Assembly (NCBI RefSeq): GCF_000512585.2
Contig: NC_089245.1
Span: 1,178,001 to 1,242,000, forward strand
From: Kwoniella bestiolae CBS 10118
Lineage: Eukaryota > Basidiomycota > Tremellomycetes > Tremellales > Cryptococcaceae
Reading direction: 5' to 3'
DNA: 64,000 nucleotides
The notes below the pieces were generated by a model, which was not told the DNA's origin, made no database searches, and saw only the letters and a list, made by a program, of their open reading frames with translations. A program made the translations under genes and the position numbers. Below, one piece after another: positions 13,015 to 25,600 of this stretch; the first letter of the stretch is position 1; each line of letters begins with the position of its first letter.

Positions 13015-13696
13015 TTTGTGCATCGGCATAACCCACTTTCCTGTACTTTCCCCCTCTGTCTCCCATCGCCAACAGCATTTCATTCCTTTTTGTTACTTGA
13101 TGTTTTATTATACCACCATTCATTCACTCATAACATTCCGATAGATTATGATAACCTTTTGTAAAATGGATCAGATCATTCCCTCATTTTCTCCATCCAT
13201 GTCCTACCACCCTGTTCCCTTTCCGTTCTTCTGTTATGTCTAAAGTGATGGTCTATGAACGTACGTTAGAATCGAAGAAAGAGCATGTTTCCCTCATGTA
13301 TCGTGTTGAACGAAGTGATGATGGTTATGATCTGCACAATGATCAAATCGCAGGGATAAGTACTCGTGATGCATACGCACACCAGCAGCTTCAGCTCCTC
13401 CTTGGAACAGCGCCAAGACTTATCCCAACACTCCGGTCCGGTTCGGAGTTATTTAGGCACTTTGACTAGTTTGAAGAGTATCCACCCGGGGTATCCACCT
13501 GTATCCACCTGACCAGTTTCACATAGTTTACCGTTCTTGTTCATGCTTTTGTGTATGTAGGTAGGATCATACGCCCAGTAACAAGGTAATCAATCACCTT
13601 GACATCTCAGGACGATGATGAACCTCAACGTCAACCTAGCCCTAAATCATCACTATTATACTTATCGATAAGACAGGATCCAAAGATAATGTGAAG
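13015..13696. promoter_or_regulatory. 3' region of HECT gene and promoter of the C2H2 factor
   Basis: This 680-bp region lies between two plus-strand genes. It contains the inverted sequence CTCCGGTCCGGTTCGGAG (13431-13448) and three GTATCCACC copies (13478-13509). I see no convincing gene. Confidence 0.5.
13478..13509 (+). repeat. Three copies of GTATCCACC
   Basis: GTATCCACC starts at 13478, 13491 and 13501, so the spacings are 13 and 10 bp. A fourth copy is at 13982-13990 inside an early intron of the downstream transcription-factor gene. Clustering in the promoter and intron of a zinc-finger gene suggests a transcription-factor binding motif; the factor is unknown. Confidence 0.55.
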
Positions 13697-16600
13697 ATGC
13701 CTTTCCAACAAGGTCCAAGGAAAGCTGAAAAGGACGAGAAAGGGAATCCGCTGTATCCGTGCTTGTGGATTGGTGAGTTTTGCCCAATAGAGATCCACCC
13801 TCCTAAAATCCATCTTGCTCAAGATGGGACGTGGGATCCTTCACCCATCTGATGTGGGTTGTGCTGATGAGGTGAGGTTCGTCCCAAAATAGGATGCAAG
13901 AAATCTTTTGGGACTGCTGGTCATGTGAGTCCTCTCTATGCCATGAATCTCTTGGTTGATGTTGCAGATGGATGTGTACTCGTATCCACCGGAACCACTC
14001 GTCTTTCTCGTAAACCTACCTACTGCGGGTGTCAACACCACCATGGCTGACTCTGATGTTGGCTATACTGTACACAGGTGCGCAGACATGAGAAGACCCA
14101 TGTAGGCATTACGCCCTATGCATGTCCGCATTGCGATAAGAGCTTCAACAGGAGTGATGTGCGTGCGAAACATGTATCGACTATGCATCCTGAGAAGGAC
14201 GGTCAGAGCGGATCGTCCAGCTCGGGTATGCTGGAAGGCGAAGATGAGCCTCCCAGGTGAGCCCACTATTCAACAACGCTCTAAGATCCTCCCCTGTGTA
14301 TAAGCATAGTACTGATGCAGTGATTGCATGATATAGTAAAATACGTAAAATCTCCATGGACGACGATGGCTCTGAGGCCCAGCACCAGCACGAACGGCGC
14401 TACTCGACCTCATCAGACCACAGACGACCATCCATCACCTCCCTAACCGAACTGAACACCACCCCAAACCCAAACCCCTCATATCCTTTCGTGTCTGTCT
14501 CACCACTATCCACCACAGTTCCCATACAGGTGGCCATACCAGGTTCTACCCCCCACCAACAAAACTCAAGTATAAACGTCAGTACGATCGACCAACTATG
14601 GAACACCTTTAACGACCCCCCACCCTCTGCATCGAGTCAACAACACGAGATATCGACTGGGTTAACGCCCCTGACGAACCCCAGTCCTAGTGTGATGATG
14701 TCGTCTGGTCCGGCCGGGATGGCCATGATGCCTCCTCCACCTCAGCAGACCGTCAATACCGGCACACCATTTAGTGTACCTTCTGTGGGATCGTCCAATT
14801 CTGGGTTCATCGATCCGGCACACTTGAGCGTAGGGACTAGTACAGGTCTGGGAGGCGATTTTGGAGCGGGTGAGTACTCAGATAGTCTTACCAACATCGA
14901 TCCCACATCACTTGACCTGCCTCTCTTGCTGCTTTGTGAGACTTGAAGCCGAGCTGATACCAGCTGTTTGTTCAGATCTCCTCGGCGGACCGCTGCCTGC
15001 CGATCAACCCCTCGACCCATTCGATCCGAGTTGGGAATGGTTCGGCCAAGTCTTCGGATGGGGCTCAGACGAGAATATAGATCTTGATATAGGCCTGCAA
15101 AGTAGCATGTTCGATAAGGGCGGTGTTGGGCCTATAAGCTCTACCGACTCGTTGAGCGCTGCATGGTTATTGTGCTCTACACCCCGAGGAGGGAGTCCGG
15201 TGAATGGCGAAGATCCTCAGAATCAGGTTAATAAGGGGAAACCGGTATTGGGGATGCCTGATCCTTTTGGCAGGAAGGAAGATAATCCCTGGGTGAGTTT
15301 TGTTTCAGTAGCAAGATGTTTCTCTAGGAGGGAGCAGAGACAAGGAGCATGGGCTAATGCGATTCAGCACTTAGCCAAACATATTCAAACCCAAAGTACC
15401 TGATCGTCCCCTAACTCTAGCAGGGGTGAAAGCCTCACCGAGAGCACACAAATGGAAATCACACCCCCATAACCTCCCAGGACACATCGCAATCAACGAG
15501 ACGTCCCGGAACGCCATGCTATCTCTAATCTACCTATCACATCAACCCACATGGCTTATGCCTGACATCGACGATTTCCCCGATTCTGAGACCCTCTCTG
15601 ATTTCGTGGATCTGTATTTCGAGAATTTTCATCCGCTCTTCCCGGTCGTACATCGCCCGACGTTTTTCAAGGGCGATACACCTGCTGTGCTGCTTCTTTC
15701 TGTAGCGGCCATTGGTGCAACATACGCGAATAAGGAGTTTGGACCGCTGGCGGTGGCGCTTTGTGAGTTGGTGAGGAGGATGATAGCTTGGATGGTGAGT
15801 TGGGAGTCTTATTCACCCCGTCACGCAGGCTGCAAACTTCTCAAGCAAAGATATGAGACTGGAGTGAGAAGATGCTGGACATTGCAGAGCTCTACAGAAT
15901 GGGCAAGTAGTCATAAATGATCTGCTGACACACCGCAATGACTCAGCGAGGAAGCGACCAACGAGCCAAATTCGACCGCAACACCCTCCTCGCCTTTCTC
16001 CTCCAGACTGCTTTGGGTATAGCATGCGGCTCAAGGGAGATGTATTATCATGCCGAAATATTTCGATGTAGTATCGTGACTACCTGTAGGAGATTACACC
16101 TACTACGCGGGATCGGGTCAGCGATGAATGATTTGTATGCGAGGGAAGAGTTCCCAACGGATGATCAGAGGTATAAGGCTTATATGGAGGATGAGACGAA
16201 GCGGCGATTGGGATGGGGTGTTTATGTGAGTGAAGTCATCCTTATTCACCTTTCAGGTGACACTTCTACAACTCTCGGGCACCAAGAATACGGTAGCTGA
16301 TTTTTGTTGCGGTGAGGCAATAGTACCTCGATTCCCAGATGGTAGCGCTACTGCACATCCCAGCGGTATTCGCAGTCAACGAAGCTGGGATTCATCTCCC
16401 ATGCGATGATGCCCTATGGGAAGCGCCCGATGCTGATTCGTGGGCTGCGTTAATTGCGAATGGCGAAGCTGCCGATCCGAGTACGACGAGACCTAAATTC
16501 TTGAAGGTTCTGGCCAAGTCGCTGGCGGGTGAGGATATAGGATTGAAGATGGATGATTTGGGGTGTGCTATTATTTCATTGACTGTTTGGAGGTGAGTCT

Positions 16601-17731
16601 GACTTGGATTACCGATAGCTATAAATGTATGGTGATAGCTGATGTGACACTCGTTATGCAGGATGCTGCTTGATCAACAGATGTTGCAGAAAGCCCTGGG
16701 GGTGGGATTGACGGATAATGGGATGGATAAACCTTCTTATACTCATGAAGCACATGTTTTGGAAACGTAAGTCTACCCTCCTGACCAAACTGCGCCACTT
16801 CAGATGACAACGTTCATGTTGAGTATCTATAATCAAGGCTAATGGTACAATCTTAATAACGTAGCAAACCAGCCCATCTGCTTCTCCGTCTAGCCCAGAC
16901 GACCTACCTCTCCCCATCACCTACGCATCTTCGTCTGACTCCCGCAGCATTATATCATTCCGCCCATATCCAGTTCACCCGGCCCGGTTTGATGGATCGT
17001 ATAAGACATGTATCAGGGAAATACGAACCCGATATGACAACCAAAGGGTCCCTGGGATGGCTGAAAGCCTGGATGAAGGATGGTAAAGAGGTTAGGAAAG
17101 TGCTATGGCATGCTGGTGTGCTCAATGCTCTCCTGGCGGAATTCTCGAGGGGGTGAGTGATTCGTACGCTTTCAATATCTCATCACCGTTCGTTCATGTT
17201 CATGTGAGCTACACCTGATGGCAAGCTGATCATTGCGCGTTGAAACTAGCTCCTTCGCGGAACTCTTCTGGACATTCGATTGTGCGTTGGTGGTTTGGGC
17301 GATAGCCAAATACGCTCCTCATCAAATTACAAATAATGGATTGAGATCTGCCTTGTTCGCTGCTAACTGTGAGTGCATACATCGTCGCATCAACCTACCC
17401 CATGTCATATTCCGTTGTATATACTGATTTCTCATATTGGCACGATATAGGGTTCGACACGATCCCACCCAACCTATGGCTCCTTCACGGCGGCGAGATG
17501 GTATTTCCCTTCCTTGGTTCCTCGGCCAACTGGACGGTCTCCAACCTCTTGGAGTTATTTATGAACAGGTTGGAATCTATGAAATGGGGATTAGCGGTGC
17601 AGTATCGCCTCGTGCTGAATACGTTGCTGGAAGCTGAGAAAGTGGGGAAGACGTTGGCGGTAGATGGGGGGAGACCGAATAAGAGGAATGGAGAGGGAGG
17701 AGATTATCATACGGACTCGGATGGGAAGTAG
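13697..17731 (+). CDS. C2H2 zinc-finger transcription factor with fungal_trans domain
   Basis: Nuclear DNA-binding regulator of unknown targets. Two zinc fingers lie at the N-terminus and are assembled across introns. Finger 1 is CLWIGC, then 12 residues, then HEKTH (C-x4-C-x12-H-x3-H). Finger 2 is CPHC, then 12 residues, then HVSTMH (C-x2-C-x12-H-x4-H). A Ser/Pro/Asn-rich linker follows (14350-15300). The fungal-specific transcription factor domain includes FVDLYFENFHPLFPVVHRPT near 15610 and a later TKRRLGWGVY segment near 16200. The start at 13697 (MPFQQGPRKAEKDEKGN) leads directly into finger 1, so it is well placed. About ten introns are present. C2H2 fingers combined with a fungal_trans domain are less common than Zn2Cys6 with fungal_trans. 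No target gene can be read from the neighbours. Confidence 0.85.
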
Positions 17732-18074
17732 GGGTAGTGGTGGGGCTGACATCAGAGGGTTTGGTCTTGTCTATGAGTAATTAGGGGTGAGGATCAACCT
17801 AGATGTATTGGATTGTTGTATCTCTTTCTACGATGCAAGGCAAGGCATGGTCATGCATTCGCTTGAGTTGTTCAACATGATTTCTTGGTTCTTCGGTCAA
17901 TTCCATGATGAAAAACCTATCCTGCTGATCCCCCACGATCATGATCATCATTTCAAAAGATGATTCTGCACATTGCACAATGTATATACGAGTATGCATG
18001 ATCAGAAACAGATCACGTCATATACAGACAGATAAACCTTCTTCCTTCTATCGCTACAATTTTCACTCTCCAGC
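17732..18074. other. Convergent 3' intergenic region
   Basis: This is the gap between the transcription-factor and aldo-keto reductase stop codons. It contains AT-rich stretches typical of 3' UTRs and nothing else that I can support. Confidence 0.5.
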
Positions 18075-19465
18075 TTACAAGGTCTTGCCGTAGATGAGCT
18101 TGGCACCTGCGGGCGCGTCCTTGTTATTGGGTCCGTACCAGTTGGGGAAACCCTATGAATAGTGTGTTGAGTCAGCCATCGTTCTTCATCAGATATGTCC
18201 GTGTGAGATCGCAGAGAGGAAGCGGGGTGGGGGGGAAAGGAGAAAAGGGGGCAAGGACGGGGGAATAAGAGGGGAAGAGAGGGAGAGGGAGAGGGACGCA
18301 ATCACAACTCACGAAATCAGTTCCCCAAGGAGGAGAGTTGACTCTAGTCTGTTTACCGCTCTCCGCCAATTTATCCAACTGCTCAATCTCACTGGCATCC
18401 AACTTGATAGTCTTCAAGTTCGCCTCTATTCTAGAAGGAGTGACTGACTTGGGCAATACAACAATATTCTTGGAGACCAAATAAGAGATCAGGATGGTTG
18501 CTGTAGATTCGCCATGTTTCTCTGCGATCTTGGTTAATACCTCGTCCTTGTGTAATGGGGATGAGGTAGATCCGAGAGGAGAATAAGCCTGAACTAAGAT
18601 CCCCTTATCTTGACAGTATTTTACGAGCTCGTGCTCTGGGTTGTAAGGGTGCAACTCAATTTGGTTCGCGGCAGGAGTGACCTTAGCGGTTTTCAGGAGT
18701 TTCTCAATGATGGGAATACCGGCGTTGGAGATACCGATGGCCTTTACTTTGCCCTTGGCGAGGACTGATTCCATTTGTTCCCATGTTTTGGCTTGGTCCC
18801 ATTCCCAATCGATGTTTCTTGAACCGTCCTCCTTCACTGGGAAGAGGGGGTGGGTACCATTAGGAACGGTTCGGATAGGCCAGTGCACGAGGTACAAGTC
18901 TAAGTAGTCTACGCCGAGGTCGGTAAGGGTGGTGTCGAGGCACTCTTCCACTCTGTCGTGGTATGATGACCATCTACAAATTATACCAAATTAGCACATC
19001 ATACATACGTTGAATAGGAGGTGAGACAGTACTCACACTTTGGAGGTGAGGAAGATCTCTGATCGAGGTACACCTGAATCTTTGATACCTTCTCCTACTT
19101 CCTTTTCGTTCTATGCGATGAAAAATGGAATATCAGCTTGATTTCCCCGTGAAACGGATTTATCGTTTTGTACCGAATCAAAGAAATGCTCGCAACGCAT
19201 CCACGACTGTTTTGGTTGTTTCAGTAGCTGACACACTCACTTGGTAGCACAGAGCACCGTCAATATGCCTATAACCAGATTTCAAAGCGTGCGCAACGGC
19301 AGCTCGGACTTCTCCAGGCTTGGCTTGCCATGTACCTGTACCACCACTCACATATCAACTTTTATACCTTTGTATAGAGCAGTGGGTGGCTGGGGACTCA
19401 CCAAGACCGATAGCTGGGATGCTAGCGCCAGTGTTGAGTTTGAATGATGGGACAGGAGCGGCCAT
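18075..19465 (-). CDS. Aldo-keto reductase (NADPH-dependent aldehyde/glycerol type)
   Basis: Cytosolic (beta/alpha)8-barrel oxidoreductase that reduces aldehydes and ketones with NADPH, resembling yeast Gcy1/Ypr1. The start at 19465 gives MAAPVPSFKLNTGASIPAIG, the standard AKR N-terminus. The catalytic tetrad is complete: Asp in YRHIDGA, Tyr in LCYQNE, Lys in IFLTSK and His in YLVHWPIR. The cofactor-side segments IGISNAG, NQIELHPYNPE, AYSPLGS and VVLPKSVTPSRIEANL are all present. The last exon, encoding GFPNWYGPNNKDAPAGAKLI, follows an unusually long purine-rich intron (18153-18312, 160 bp). The product is about 320 residues with at least four introns. A TATA box sits about 100 bp upstream. 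The substrate cannot be deduced. Confidence 0.92.
18212..18297 (+). repeat. Polypurine, G-run-rich tract in an intron
   Basis: On the plus strand this is almost pure A/G with runs GGGG, GGGGGGG, GGGGG, GGGGG and GGGG between 18223 and 18274. It lies within the 160-bp last intron of the aldo-keto reductase gene, so the G-rich strand is the transcribed template strand. It has the layout of a potential G-quadruplex. Confidence 0.6.
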
Positions 19466-19564
19466 TTTGATCGTTTGTCTGAATATGTTTGAGCGTTTGG
19501 ATTAGTATGATATGAAGAGATGGAAGAAGGGTAGTCCCCAACTCCCAAGTGGATCTTCCTTTTA

Positions 19565-19575
19565 CCTTTTATATA
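19565..19575 (-). promoter_or_regulatory. TATA box of the aldo-keto reductase gene
   Basis: Read on the minus strand this is TATATAAAAGG, a near-perfect TATA element about 100 bp upstream of the start codon at 19465. It suggests a strongly regulated, possibly stress-inducible promoter; that is inference. Confidence 0.6.
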
Positions 19576-20871
19576 CCTCATCACCATATCCACTTTCCAC
19601 CAAGCGGAGATAATACCATGCCGGGCCGGGTTATGTTCGGACCGAGATATCCGATCTACCAGTATCTCATCTCTCTCAGCGGGGGGTTTTGGGCGAGGAT
19701 CACGTCATACCTATCAGGTTAGTCGCGGGGCTTCGATACATATCAAATTATAGTACTGTGCTTAAAATGTTGAGTATATATGGATGAGCGAGAGTGAGGT
19801 GTCGATCTGATAATCAACTATATCGACTAGCCAGATATGCCTCTTACTTGCATACAGCACAGTACATTTGACAAATGGTACAGGGTTTCACTCCTCGCTT
19901 TCCTCCGAGAATGATCCGGAGGCATTGTTGTATCGTACAAGAAGGTCCTTTGACCATCAAATCCAATCAACTCTTCCTATTCACCATCACAAGAACTAAA
20001 ATTACTAAATCTTATTATCTCTTCTCTTATTGTTCATACTTCATCACCGAGCACAACGCCTCATGTTCCTACTGACTAAGACATGCGCGAGTCACGACTA
20101 CCACGACTTTTCGTACGTTGCAATTGCCCCTCAAGGTACAGAATGGAACCCATAACCCACAACGACAAGGACGGATTGATCCGAGGGTGACGGAATGGTA
20201 CTTGAAGGATGCGTGTTGTGGATCTAGCTGTCTAGCGGACGGCTACATCAATGTGGGAACGATCAAAAGAAGAATGAGGAAAAGAGGCGATCATCTGTTA
20301 TTCCATCATCGGACTACTCTAGACTTTCTAGGATGGGGGTGTCCTTGGAGATGGTATCATACCTATTTACTCCAATGAGGTCATATGGCTTAATTTGGAT
20401 AGTTGGATCGATTGAGAAGCATACACTGCTACTGCTACTGATACTCGGTAACACAGCAATACGCAATCAAAGGATATCTCGAATAAGCCATACCATATTG
20501 ACGATCACCACGAAGATAGACGCCCCCTGATTTAAAAGTTGGGATTACCATCATGATAGACACGACACTCAGCTACCATCAAATGCAATAACCTCACCAT
20601 CAACGGGGATAGGGATCAAAAGTGGGGGAAAGGCAGGGTAAAATGTAGAGTGTATGTGTGTGTATATGTGTTTGTGTGTATGTGGACCTGACCTAGCCAA
20701 TACCGATCCCATTTGAACAATAGCACATCATCCATCATCAAACCATCAATTCCGCTCTAGATCGGTTGACGAAAATCAATCTTAAACTAAAGAGATGATT
20801 CAACTCGGCTGTACCGTACTATTATCCCCCCCACTCTGAACTTGCCATCTACAGCACTATCTATATAAACC
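19576..20871. other. Long divergent intergenic region
   Basis: About 1.3 kb between two divergent promoters, among the longest gaps in the window. It contains a TG-rich stretch at about 20649-20683 and scattered AT-rich segments. Short open frames here have no intron structure or recognisable protein. I see no gene and no RNA that I can support. Confidence 0.45.
20649..20683 (+). repeat. Imperfect TG/TATG repeat
   Basis: An interrupted run of alternating TG and TATG units in the intergenic region, of simple-sequence character. Confidence 0.5.
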
Positions 20872-20879
20872 TACTCATC
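20872..20879 (+). promoter_or_regulatory. TATA box of the TPR-like gene
   Basis: TATATAAA lies 71-78 bp before the ATG at 20950, followed by a pyrimidine-rich leader. Confidence 0.5.
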
Positions 20880-20949
20880 CGCCCAGTTTTCATCTGCTCT
20901 TCTCATTTATATTCTATCTCTCCCTCCCATCTCATCATCATACCTTGTC

Positions 20950-22297
20950 ATGTCTACTATACTCACCACCCACCAATCGACAATGATCAAGCCACTACCA
21001 CACTCATATCCCACTAAAGAATGTATCGAAGTGACCATCCTCGAAGCTCCATCCTCCCCCTCATCATCTTCGTCATCCTCGTCATCCCATCATGAAGATA
21101 TCTCGACTCGCCACCCGAAGGTGGATATACCATCATTGACAGACGAGGAACTGTGGGAACCATGGTTCGCCTTTCCCTCGAGACCCCAGATGACATTACA
21201 TCGTTGGGCGGAAGGTACCAAATCGCAATTGGACATGTAAGCTGGTGTCCCGCCCACCCCTCACCACTTTAATTATATGACATGTTATTAAGTGAGCTGA
21301 CAAATGATGACAGGTTCACGCACAACCTCCCCTCCTCCCCTCCCACCTCGCTCTACCCCCTATTCCTCACCAAATGCCGATCGACCCTCACCTCCCTCAA
21401 GATCCTCGTACTAGGTTCGATCCTCCTCATACGAGGGGTGAACCACGGACCACAGATGGGGAGAACTTTATTTGGCAGGATCATAGGTGATAGGTATAAT
21501 GATTTGATGGCTTTTAGGAATCAAAATCAGGCTCAGGCTCAGGCTGAGGTCAGGTCGAGTGTTCAGGGATTGTTTGATGATGAGGAGGTTATTGGACGGA
21601 GTGTGGATGAGGCGAAGGGGTTGCAAATGAGGGGTAATGAGTGAGTACTCTTCTTCTCTTGTCTGCAAATCAATTCTCCTTACATGATATGCTTCTCTCT
21701 CGCTCTTGATGGGACTGTACTGGAAATGTTGATCAATCGCTCACGTCTGTGCGGGGACGCAGGTTCTTCGCTCAAGGGAAATACGAAGCTTCCCTCGAAC
21801 ACTACGGAATGGCAATCATCAAATTAATCCCCTTCGATACCGCATCCATCTCTCCATACGTATCGCAGAAAACAGGATTCGGCGATACGTAAGTGCACCT
21901 CCTCTCGGGTGCTGATCTACAACGGTCTGCCTGAGCTGATCCTTCATTTTGATGACATAGCGAACATTCCCTATTGCTATCCATCGCACTCACCTCTATC
22001 CGAATTTCTCAAACCCTTCCATTGAATTATCGATCCCACACGACAATCCCCGGATCAAGGTTATACAGACTTACTAAAGCCTCTTGCGATTATGTGTCTT
22101 ATTCGCCTATTTCCCGAGTTATGTCTGAAGAAGCGGAAGGGGCAGAAGAAGAGTTGGCAGGAAGGTTGGAAAGCCTCGGTAGGGAGATTGCTGAGATTCC
22201 TTTTGATAGGGATCAACCCCACCAGAGGGAGAGGGAGAGGGATGGAAGGAGTGTGAGAGATGTTAGAGGGGCGTTTGAGTCGGGGTATAGTCATTGA
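20950..22297 (+). CDS. Uncharacterised protein with a TPR-like motif
   Basis: I do not recognise a named family. The start at 20950 gives MSTILTTHQSTMIKPLPHSY. A nine-serine run (about residues 38-46) precedes an acidic, Trp-containing segment (LTDEELWEPWFAFPSRPQMT). A hydrophobic stretch, SLKILVLGSILLIRG, follows; it could be a membrane segment or a buried helix. Then comes a region with an NQAQAQAEV repeat. RGNEFFAQGKYEASLEHYGMAI matches the first helix pair of a tetratricopeptide repeat, including the G-A-Y and A spacing. The C-terminus is charged (EEAEGAEEELAGRLE, then RERERDG). Three introns join in frame at 21237/21315, 21640/21763 and 21890/21961, all approximate. The TPR suggests a protein-protein adaptor; only one repeat is clear. 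Confidence 0.75.
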
Positions 22298-22641
22298 TGG
22301 TTGTTCAATGGATCGTATCGTTAGACTTTGCTTGTTCTTGTTACTTTGTAGTTCCCTTCTTGCCTTGTACTTGACTTATCAGTGTCCATCCTCATTCTTG
22401 TTTGTTTTCTTGTTTGTTTGTAGGTAGGTACACTTGACGATAGACATGGACATGACGAGCTACGCTACGAAACGAAATGCATTGAAGTATCTGCAAATCC
22501 ACAAATGCATCTCAGTGGCAGTAGGTGCAACAGAACGTAATGAGTACCGTAAACTATCGATATACACATAGAACAACACATCAAACATACATATACACAA
22601 TGAAATGAAAATGAATTATCCAAATTGAAAGACCAACAACC
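22298..22641. other. Convergent 3' intergenic region
   Basis: Spacer between the stop codons of the TPR-like gene and VAC14. It contains T-rich and TTGTTTG-type repeats near 22400 and no gene. Confidence 0.45.
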
Positions 22642-25600
22642 CTATACACCCCCACCAGTAGATTTCCTCAATCCACCTAACAACTTCTTCCTCGAATGAC
22701 TCGGACTAGTAGCCCTAACACCACCTAAAGCGATATTCGCATTCATAGAAGCCACGGCTCCACCGATACTTACACTAGGCGTTGGGCCAGGCCCACCACT
22801 CATCGATGTAACACGCTTAGGATTTAACGGGGAGATCCCACTTCGTGATGAAACTTCTACGCTGTTCTGTCTTGACCCCGATGCAGATGCAGAGGTGGAA
22901 GCAGATTTCTTCTTCATCGTTCCTGGGCCGGACTTGGATGAGGGGAGGAGGGTACTATTTGGGATAGAGTTTAGGCCACTCTGCGAAGGTGAGGAATAAT
23001 GGATCGAGGAGAGGTCGGCGGAATGGAGTTGGCGGCGCGCTTTTTCGTGCTTTGCTTGGACGGAGCGGAAGTCTGTTGTCATCATGGTGCAGAACAAGGT
23101 CAGATGCAGTATAGCAGTTTTTGAACGATTATCTCGGTACCATCCCGACGAGGCAAAGCATAGAATAAGGGTGGATGGTGGTGTCACTCACGCGATAATA
23201 GTTCCTGCCATTTGATCTCCTCCTTATTCCCTAATCTGGACTTGGTAGCAGCAGCAGCTGAACTGAAAGTCGATCCAGTCGAGCTACAAATCAAATATAT
23301 CAGTCAATTCGAATCGATAACGGTATCTCTTCATGGTACATCCTACCACAAACTCACCTTTTACTCGTCGAGATAGGTATATACCCCGACGAATGAACTA
23401 CCGATAACCTCGCTCTCAGCGATATGAAAGCGCTACTCTGCGGAAGGATCATGAGGAGACCGTATAGGCATTTGGGAAGGTAAGGGTATTTCTCAGGTTC
23501 GAGGAGCTGTAAACGTAAATCTGAACAAAGGCAACCATACCGGAAATTAGCCTAGCGGAAGACACGAATGTAGTTTACAGTAGATATTGTACTCACTCGT
23601 AAAGACTGGTGATTCTATCAACATGACCAATTTATCAATTTGTACAAGCAGCGGTACGGTAAGTTCAAGTTCGGCACTGTCCACCAACCAATCGTCAGCT
23701 GTCATCTTACTCTCCGATCAGCTGATAGCAAAACTCACAAGATCTGAAGCAAGTTCGAAGCATGTTCGTAAGCCTGAGCCAGCAGGCACAAAGCAAACGC
23801 AGCAACGGCATTATGACACCATGACCTGTATAGCGAGGAGAACAGCATTTGACCGTCCTGCGCGAGCAAGCGAAACAGAAATTAATGTCAATCAATGAGC
23901 ATCCGTGATCACATAATGGGCATAGGTGGAAGACACACCTTCGACTCAAGATTCTTCAACCTCCTTCTGAAATCTGCCAATTCCGGAGAAGTGATCAAGA
24001 TCATATTCAGCTTGACCACCATCATGCTGGCGAATTCAAGATCCTATAAACACAAGCACAATCAAATCAGTCAGGCAATTGTTTCGTTGATTCACCCCCG
24101 GGTTTCAAAAGATTCGACTGAAAAGCGGAAAGCAGATTGCACTCACATCATCTTTCTCCAGGATCTCCGCTATCGTTCTGAATATCCTCTCGGCGTTCAG
24201 ATGCAAGCACAGCTGTCGGATGATAAGACTACCGCGGGTTTCCAATAACCTCCTATCAGTCGAGAAGAGCTCGAGCACCTTCACCATGAAACTTGTAAAA
24301 TAGGAGTCTTCAGATGAAGCTGATATTTGCGCGAGTAGTTGGAGATCGTGTTTGACGACCTGTTATATAAGAGCGATAATCAGTATCTCAAATTGTCATA
24401 TCGTTCTGTCCGTATCGCTGTGGATAGACGATATAGGCGATAGACCTGTACGTACATCCTCTGAAGGATCCGACAAGGTCTTTAACAAAGCTGGGAAAGT
24501 TCCGCTATCCCTTGATAAGATCTACATCTCAAATATCAGTTACACTTTAGGGCACAACGTCCAGGAGCAGCTCACCTTATTAGGCGCTTTGAGATGTAAC
24601 ATCAATAACCATTCCAGCGCCGCAATCCTAGTCTCAGCATGATCACTCAAGAACTGCAACGTAAGGACATTGACCGTTTCTCGAACATCGAACGGATCCA
24701 CATCATCCGTCAAACCAGCTTCCAAGGTCGGCGACAATGGTCCTTGTCCTTGACCTTGAGCAATCGTCTGCGTAGGAGGCGAATCCGGCCTTGTTGATGA
24801 TTTCTTGCTTATTGGGAATTCACTGGTGGCGGGGGTAACAGGTTCAGATAATGCTGGTAAGGTCCCCTTCAACTTGTGGGCTTGTAAATTCGTTGCTGAT
24901 AGCGTTTGGGTTATACCCGATGACGTATTCTTGGTTGAAGTGCTGGGAGTTACTTCCAGAGGATCATTCACAGTTATATTGGCGGTCGTCTTGGCTGAAT
25001 CTGGAGGTTCGGAGGTGGACAAAGCGAAATCCTTCTTGATGGGATTAGGAGATGTACCTGTTAATGCTAAAGTTGATGGCGGCGAACCTGCAACTGAGGA
25101 TATAGGGGGAGGAACAGATCCACCAGTATTGGGCGGCAGGACCGTAGCTGTAGAGGCTGTTGCGGGAGTAGGCTGTACTTGAAGTGGTAGTGATTGGATG
25201 ACTCGGTATAATGAGCCGTTGGTCTCGTGAGCGGCGAGTTTGATGTGACGGCTGTTAGTTTGAAATACAGTCAGTCCTGGTAAACTGGGGCAAAGCAGAA
25301 TAGGAAGTGAACCTACTGAGGTGAAGCGAGGTTGGGTAAAATGGCTGGTACGATTCGTGGTGTAAATGCTACGACGGTATTCTGAGCGAATTCGAGGAAA
25401 GTCAAGATCCATTCCATTGCTGTCGACTGTACCAGCTCGTCTGTGGACATGACGGCAACATATCAGTCAGCATCGTCCTTCTTGTTTCTGATGATTGCAG
25501 CTCTCACCTGGATAAGACAAATGCTGAATAACAATGTCCATAATAGCCGCATGATTCACAAACACCCCCTGACCAGGAACCCAATTGCCGCTCCCCTCAC

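Noticed and set aside
18677..18907. Plus-strand open frame inside the aldo-keto reductase gene
   Set aside because: Antisense shadow of an exon with a complete catalytic tetrad on the minus strand.
20118..20530. Open frames in the long intergenic region
   Set aside because: No start context, introns or recognisable protein; too short for a claim.
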